Shown here: positions 57,944 through 64,000 of the stretch, in pieces
Layout: each line of letters opens with the position of its first letter
Position numbering within the stretch: the stretch's first letter is position 1
NCBI RefSeq assembly: GCF_000315625.1
Contig: NW_005434671.1
Coordinates: forward strand, 700,188 to 764,187
Length of the DNA: 64,000 nucleotides
DNA from: Guillardia theta CCMP2712
Taxonomy: Eukaryota > Cryptophyceae > Pyrenomonadales > Geminigeraceae
Direction: 5' to 3'
The notes under the pieces: model-generated
Seen by the model: only the letters and a program-made list of their open reading frames with translations
The model's database searches: none
What the model was told of the DNA's origin: nothing
Translations under genes and position numbers: made by a program

Positions 57944-58300
57944 CGTAGGAGAGTGCCGTCCGGGTGAGATACAACCACTTGACTGCTCTGAATGGCCCCT
58001 GCACAAGGCAAACAATGAGCTTGCTTCAAACGTTGTCCGTGTCTACGTTAGATGATTCGCGCCAAAATTCAGGGAGATAATCGCTGTACAACATCATCCA
58101 CCAAGCACACAGAAGATAATTGAGTATGACTTTGTGCTTTTTTAGCCGTTGGTGGTCATTCCAACTGCTCGCTCTCGAAAACATCGATTCGCAACAGTAA
58201 TGGCAAAGTGAAGCTACATAAGCATTAAAGACACGCATCTATCTTATAGTAACGGTTATTGCCCCTGCTCTTCCTTTCACCAAAGTGAGCAAGCAGGCAG

Positions 58301-58380
58301 GCTGAAGGGCTTTTGTGCGATGACCGGGAGAAGGACACGTGCTGAAGGGCTTTTGTGCGATGACCGGGAGAAGGACACGT
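58301..58380 (+). repeat. Exact 40-bp tandem duplication
   Basis: Two identical adjacent copies (58301-58340 and 58341-58380), each starting GCTGAAGGGCTTTTGTGCGA. They lie upstream of RUVBL2 in a region without a gene. Confidence 0.95.
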
Positions 58381-58539
58381 GACAGCATACAACAAGACAA
58401 GAGCAGCATGAGGCTATGAGCTGAAGATCTTGGAACGATCATGATGAGTTGAAGAAGGGAGAAAACACAACAGCAACATGTTGGACGGCCACATGGCTAA
58501 CGCAGGCGCAGCAGCGGCATGCCAGAGGAGGGGCGGGAA

Positions 58540-59030
58540 TTCTGCAGGACCCTACCCACACAAGAACCCTACCCACGAATGCATTACAGTACCCCTTCAC
58601 TGTACCCCCGGACAAGTATCCCACCTGATCATATCTCTCAATGTACCTACCCACAGTATTATTTACCCTACCCCAACGATTTTTCACCCTCAAAAATTAC
58701 CAAAAAGTACCCCCAAAAGGACCTTGTTGTGAACTTCAGGACCTATCCTGATCAAACGGACCCACCTTCTCTCGGACCCCCACCTACTCTCTCGACAAAG
58801 TACCCTCAATCCACCTCCAAATAAATCCACCCACCCTGTGAAAGCATAGCGATCCTCACGTTCTTCTGTGATGCAGGGGTAGGGTATCGCCAGTACCCAC
58901 CAACCGAAACTGAAAGGGATGGAGAGGGTATACCCCTTCATCATCACGCTATACCCCCCCTTATCCCTATAATGATAACTGAATTGAACGGGTGTTAAAG
59001 TACCCCTACCTACCAGGAAAAAGGATGCTT
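58540..59030. repeat. C-rich strand-asymmetric element (CCCTACCC type)
   Basis: Plus strand rich in CCCTACCCAC, GTACCCC and CCACCC words. Around 58870 it is joined by the opposite-strand form GGGGTAGGG, and near 59000 by TACCCCTACC. It resembles the elements at 2.8-3.5 kb and 25.4-26.2 kb. A further GGGGTAGGGGTGG tract is at about 59717-59730. No gene is present. Confidence 0.5.
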
Positions 59031-59099
59031 CTGAGATGCAAGTTCTCCCGCTAGAAAACTGCAAGTGCCAGGCCATTCAGCTAGTCATGGAGTTCTAGA

Positions 59100-59690
59100 T
59101 TCGGCCGGGCCACCCGGTCACCGCACGGCAGTGTCACCCGAGTCACAGCCGCTGAGCACGGTCGGCTTAGACCAAAACTTGAATTAGACCGTCACTCTGC
59201 ATACACAGGCTCAGGAGTCCGACCGTCTGCACTCACGGAGGCTCTGCACTGGCCAGGCCCGGGGCCCGGCCTTTCGAGTTGCCAGGCTCAGTCACCGGGC
59301 GAACCGTTCCGAGAACTCGGAAGCGGCCCGGCCCTTGCGGGGCGGCGGCGCCTGCGTGACTTGTTAACTTGAACCGTGTGTCCGGTGACGCCCGATCACT
59401 GAAGCTTGAAGGAAACTCGGAATACTACCGGAACTTAGGCTCAGTGAAATGTTGAATCGCAGCCTGGCACCCGGCATCAGAAGACTGGCAGATGATTACA
59501 GTAAGGTGACTCAGTCTCGTGGCAATGCAACGGACTGCAGTGAGCCCCGGGTACCGGGCCCGAGTCAGGGCCCGGCGGCCCAGTGACCGGCCCGGCACCG
59601 GGCCGGGCCCGTCGGCGTCACTCACAGTGAGACCCCGGCCCCGGGACCGTCCTACTCTATTCAAGGCTTTATCACCCGTCGTCAAAGAGA
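59100..59690. repeat. CpG-rich island (dispersed GC-rich family)
   Basis: About 590 bp with strong GC and CpG bias, including GGCCGGGCCACCCGGTCACC, GAGTCACAGCCGCTGAG and GGCCCGGCGGCC words. It is placed between two C-rich/G-rich elements. The open frames in it reflect composition only. Confidence 0.5.
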
Positions 59691-60215
59691 CCATACCGGT
59701 TTATCTGTGGTAAATACTAGGGGTAGGGGTGGTGTAAAGACCCTCAGAAACAAGGACCCCCCACTTTGAGGTATAGTACCCTACCGAACTCATTCTCCCG
59801 GCCGCAGGCGGTGGGAATGGCGTCCTAGTGTGTCGAAGCGGAGGGAACGGGAAGGAAGCGACGATGGAAAACCATCGGCGTTGAGGAGAATGAGAGAGAG
59901 GAAAAAGTAGCTGGTCTGTCTTTCTGCCGGGACGAATTCTGGGGACCATGAAGGAGGGAGGAGGGAAGTTGCTAGGCACAAAGTCAAGAGGCTTCCGATA
60001 GTGGCTTGCTCTACTGATGCTGAGGAGCGAGAGTGGCGTCTACCAAGTTACCTCTCGTGAGTTCGAGTGATTTCCTTGTGGAAGATCTGTTCCTTATGCC
60101 GTCTCACGTCCGAATTTTGGGGCTTCGAGGCAAGGCCCCGCGCGGTGACCCCGAGCACAACAAGTCCATGCTTCAATACTCCTCTTCTCGATATGATACC
60201 ACGGCGAGCTCGGGG

Positions 60216-63200
60216 ATGACGACTCTTCTCCTCTTCTGTCTCTTTGCACACGTGTCCTGGGCATTCCATTCTGTAACTACCCCTGCGACGTTCAGCGCAC
60301 CGGGGCCGCACAGAGGCTTGCAACACTTGCGTTGCACCTCCATGCGGCGCCGGTACCGGCCGAGAGTTGACATGAGGGCGGTCTCCTCAGAGGTTCAGAA
60401 GACAGGCGATGCAGAGAATCATGAGGATCGCTCTAGTTCGAATCACACAGCGACGCTGAGGCGACCATGGACTTGGACCTCGGTGACCGGCGTTGTTGGG
60501 AACGCGGTGCAAGGGATCCAGACTAACTATTCTTTCTCCTTCTGGCCCAACTCGACCATATCGATCTCCCCTGTCAATCCCGTGAACTGGACGGGGAGGA
60601 GCTTCATTCCAGGGGTCGGTTACGTCACGAGGACTTCAGGCAATCTGTGGAGAAACGCTGTAAACTGGACTCTCGGGAGGCGGAGCAGGCCCATTCCTGT
60701 TCGATCAGTGTCGGAGCTCGAGGGGCTCTTGAAGCAAGGCGTCTCGATACATCGCATGGACGTCAGGGGAAAGTCGCAACCCTGGAGGCAGAACGAAAGG
60801 GGCGAGCTGCTGGAGGCTTCCCTGGAAGAGCTCATCTCGGAGGGCAGGGCGGACGGTCGAAAGCGACAGTTCCAGCACCCTGTGCTGCGTGCGATCTGGA
60901 ACCGAGTGAGAGAGAAGTCGAAACCTGGGGCGAGGACGGACAACTACAAGATTGCTCTTGCGATCGAGGGGGGGGGCCTTCGGGGGAGCGTCCCAGCAGG
61001 GATGGCAGCGGCGATTTCTTACCTGGGGCTCGGAGATGCGTTCGACATGGTGCTGGGATCGTCCGCTGGCTCCATCATAGGATCCTACTTTGTCGCGAGA
61101 ACCGATGCCGACAGTCACTGTCAGATCACCTACGAGTTCTTCTGCAACCATCTGACGACGTCGAGGGAGAAGCTCAACGGGACGAACTGGCTCGACATGG
61201 GGAGGCTCATCGATTTGTTTGCACCTTCTTCCAACCAGCAATCCAAGAGTGCGGTGATGGTGATGTCCCTCATTCCTTGTTGTTGCTCCGTGCAAGTCTG
61301 ATGCTCTCTGGCAGGTCCTGGACTATCCCATGAAGACCATCATGCAAGAGATGCTCCCGGTCAACTGGACCTCTTTCAAGGCAAGGAACGACAGGCAGCC
61401 TCTGAAAGTGATCGCGACAGGGCTGTTCTCGGAGGGACCGGTTGTTCTTGGCTCCGAAGAGGGGAGCTTTGATGACCTGGCATCCCTCTGTGAATGTGTC
61501 AAGGCTTCCTGCATGCTGCCTGGGGTAGCTGGAGTTCAGCCCCCGTGGCTGAAGGGAAGCTCGGCCAAGAGTCAGGATCAGCTGAGAAAGGGGCACGAGA
61601 AGTGGCTCAAGCAGGAGCTGAGCCGATCGATCTGGGCACGTGCGAGGCAAGCATTCATGAAGCAGGTGAGCCTGCGAGCGGTGGATGGTGGTTGAGAGGT
61701 GAAGGAAATCGCAGGTCAAACAACGTCGGCGAATGTCATGGGTTTTCGACCTGGTCAACCAGGGTGACCGCAGGACGAGGGAGCAAGAGGGCATCAACCA
61801 CATGTACCTCTCCCTCCTGCTTCAGCGATGATGGAGAATGATTCTTGTTGTCGCAGGGAGATGAGGACTGCTCTAGAGGAGATCGGTCTCCGCCCCACAG
61901 ATGAGGAGCTGGAGTACCTGTACAACAAGGCAGACTCCAACGGCGATGGCCTTCTTGACCTCCTTGAGTTTCGAGACATGGTCTACTGGCTGGTCGCTCA
62001 GGACGCTTGGATCAAGAACGATGGCTTCGGCCTGTCCGACATGGAGCCCATGGTGGACGCTCTCGTCTACGAGCCCATCCCCTACAGGTCGGCGATCGAC
62101 TACGGCTGCACCCACGTCCTGGTCCTCCGGTCGTTCCCCGACGGCAAGCCGATGCCCAAGAGCCTGCTCGGACTCTTCGAGCGGCTCGTAGCTCCCAAGT
62201 GCCTCGATCCGTTTCCCAGCGTCAAGTATCACCTTCAGAGCGCCGGGCACTCCGTCATCTACGCCAGGGATCTCCTCCGCCTCAACGAAGCTGTCTCTCC
62301 ACCGAGCACGGACCCGGATGACGTTCAGGTCCGTTGAGGTCGCGTTGCATCCGTTCTGACTCCCGGGGCAGATGGACGATGCGCGAGACGTCGGGAGGAT
62401 CATCGCGGTCCAGGCGGCCAACTGGGCTGGGATCTCGTCCATGGAGATGTTTGACGCCATGCACCCGATGCCTTCCTCGACTCACTTGTTCGCCGTCGCC
62501 CCTCTTGACACGGACGGAAACGTGAGGAGGTGGAAGGGAATGTCTGGAGACGTTGACCCCGGTCGCAGGCCTTGTCGTCCCTGGAGCTCAACCGAGATGC
62601 TCTCTTGCGAGGGATCATGCAAGGATTCGCTCGAGCCTACGATGTCTTGGTCCCTGATGACCATCCGAGTCATTCATCAGGCGATCAAGTGGCCAAAGAG
62701 ATCTTTCTCCCCATCCACTACCGCTTCCTGCATCAACTCTCTGAGCAGGTAAACACGTTCCGTGGCCCTTTCTTTGTCTTGTATGCTTCATCCTATTCTT
62801 CGTGGCTTCCCTTGATGGCCTAAACCTCTTCTCTCCCCTGCTGTATCATCGTCGACGAGCAGCTGCTCACCAGCAAGCAGGACTCCTCGGTCAAGAAGGG
62901 GACGCAGCTCTTCACCGTGTCTGGGTCGCAGACGGCCAAGGACATCAGGGATTCCCCTAGGTACGACGGAGAATGGGGAGAAGTTTTGATGCTTACCCTG
63001 CACCACAGCGGGGAGCGGGTGGGCAAGGCGGTCCCGTCGGCGTGGGAGGAGGGTGTGCACTACAAGATGGCGTCGTCGAACAAGCTCGAGCACAACGAGC
63101 TGGTGGTGGTGCAGCGCAGCGACGGGTCCCTGCGGTTCGCGCAGGTGGAGGGCTTCGTCAAGGGGTCCTGCATCCTCCGAGTGGGTACCAGCGCAGATAA

Positions 63201-63426
63201 GGGAGGCATCCTCTTCCGGATGGAGCCCGTGGAGAAGGTAGGGAAGATCTGCGTGGAGGAGTGGACATGGGATCAGCAGGAGGAGGGAAGGTTCTGGTCG
63301 TTCCCATGGAGATGGAACGCTGATCACCAGCTGCAGCGGAGCCCTCCGGTGCGGTGGAACCTGAGGCCCTGGGTTGTAAATAGGAGGGAGAAGAAGAACA
63401 CCAGCGCGACGGGAGTGGAGCGATGA
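60216..63426 (+). CDS. Patatin-like phospholipase with EF-hands inside the catalytic domain, probably plastid-targeted
   Basis: Seven exons (60216-61253, 61315-61665, 61715-61803, 61857-62328, 62372-62521, 62569-62748 and 62860-63426) sum in frame to 948 aa. The leader MTTLLLFCLFAHVSWA is a signal peptide, followed at once by Phe and a Ser/Thr/Arg-rich stretch, as in cryptophyte bipartite plastid presequences. The patatin core has IEGGGLRGSVPAG (oxyanion loop), GSSAG with nucleophile Ser at 61062-61064, and LCECVKASCMLPGVAG. A segment of about 110-120 residues then intervenes, with a degenerate EF-hand and a canonical loop DSNGDGLLDLLE (61933-61968). The catalytic Asp region follows (VDALVYEPIPYRSA, Asp at 62056-62058; THVLVLRSFPDG). 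It should hydrolyse acyl lipids, perhaps under Ca2+ control. The frame is open upstream to 60033, so a longer N-terminus is possible. Confidence 0.88.
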
Positions 63427-63634
63427 CGCTGGCAGCTTCAGGAAGCAGGGCAGGAGGTACGTCATTGCGAGCGGCAAGACGGGGAGCTGGACTGAGCTGG
63501 AGCTGGACTGAGCTGGAGTCCGGGTGGCAGGGGAGGAGAGGCAGCCGGGAGCAAATTTTTGGTTTCTTATGAATTTGGCCTTCAATATTCTTGCGATGTT
63601 TTAAACACGGTTTTAAAAGTCGCGAGCGCGCCCC

Positions 63635-64000
63635 TCACCCCAGCGAGCTCTCATTGGGAACAGCTCCCTTGCAGAGCTTCATGAAGTACTTCTGCGCATG
63701 CGTGCGCACCTGGGTGACGCTCCTGGTCCCCACGTAGCTCGCGATGTCCTGCGCGTTCCCGTAGCCGAAGATCTTCATGGCCTCCAGGAACCGCTCGTGC
63801 TCCTGCTCCGTCCAGAACCTCGAGCGGCTCTGCCCCTCCGGCCCCTTGGGGCTCTGGAGCTTCTTCCCCTGCCCGCTGGCATTGCTCTGCATGCCCAAGG
63901 AACTGGTAGAGGACACTCGGGAGAGGCCCTGCATATCGAAGGCGGAAGGGTTGGCGCAGTCTCCGTAGGGGAGGGACGACAAATCGATCCCTCCTGGCAG
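63635..64000 (-). CDS. MYB-related SHAQKYF-class DNA-binding protein (5' end outside window)
   Basis: Minus-strand frame ending with TGA at 63635-63637 and open to the window edge. The single MYB repeat reads FWTEQEHERFLEAMKIFGYG, then ASYVGTRSVTQVRTHAQKYF. The last motif, (S/T)HAQKYF, defines the CCA1/LHY/REVEILLE and related single-MYB families of plants, algae and other protists. The second Trp of the repeat is replaced by Ala-Gln (GNAQDIASYV), as in other SHAQKYF proteins with altered helices. The upstream part is Ser/Gly-rich. It is probably a transcription factor. Target and circadian role cannot be inferred. Confidence 0.85.
   Translation of the reverse strand: MPGGIDLSSLPYGDCANPSAFDMQGLSRVSSTSSLGMQSNASGQGKKLQSPKGPEGQSRSRFWTEQEHERFLEAMKIFGYGNAQDIASYVGTRSVTQVRTHAQKYFMKLCKGAVPNESSLG

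Overview
This is a eukaryotic nuclear window, most likely from a cryptophyte alga such as Guillardia theta. The organism name is an inference. Supporting it are dense genes with many very short GT-AG introns (mostly 40-60 nt), moderately high GC, a microbial-type opsin, kynureninase, RUVBL2, EDRF1, CCDC97 and CUTA orthologues, and a bipartite plastid leader with Phe right after the predicted signal-peptide cleavage site in a patatin-like lipase. For many genes I rebuilt the exons by hand from splice sites and reading frame. The PX-TPR, opsin, coiled-coil, kynureninase, 500-aa orphan, RUVBL2 and patatin models each close in frame.

Layout. 0-3.6 kb: an unrecognised small gene, an NHL beta-propeller gene, and a C-rich intergenic element. 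3.6-11 kb: one giant PX plus TPR gene (2258 aa). 11.2-12.3 kb, opposite strand: a seven-helix microbial opsin that lacks the retinal-binding lysine. 13.4-18.2 kb: a coiled-coil protein and kynureninase. 18.2-21 kb: an EF-hand protein and CCDC97, both on the minus strand. 21.2-27 kb: a repeat-rich zone with a Mutator-like element whose C-terminal product joins a SWIM zinc finger, a zinc knuckle and a Ulp1-type cysteine protease with an intact catalytic set, while the DDE core is gone. 27-34 kb: a Zn2Cys6-like regulator, an acidic UIM-like protein and a degenerate EF-hand protein. 34.3-38.6 kb: an alpha2delta-like VWA membrane protein. 38.7-41.4 kb: unresolved exons and repeats. 41.4-45 kb: a coiled-coil orphan and a Myb/SANT-like protein. 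45-49.4 kb: a HEAT-type protein. 49.7-57.9 kb: CUTA, EDRF1 (interrupted by a 367-nt assembly gap) and RUVBL2. 58-60 kb: repeats. 60.2-63.4 kb: a probably plastid-targeted patatin lipase with EF-hands inside the catalytic domain. The window ends in a MYB-SHAQKYF gene.

These are ordinary independently transcribed nuclear genes, not operons. Intergenic DNA is marked by two recurrent compositional elements (CpG-rich islands and strand-asymmetric CCCTACC/GGGGTAGGGG tracts) and several exact tandem duplications. The most interesting items are the lysine-less opsin, the Ulp1-bearing MULE, and the patatin with intercalated EF-hands.
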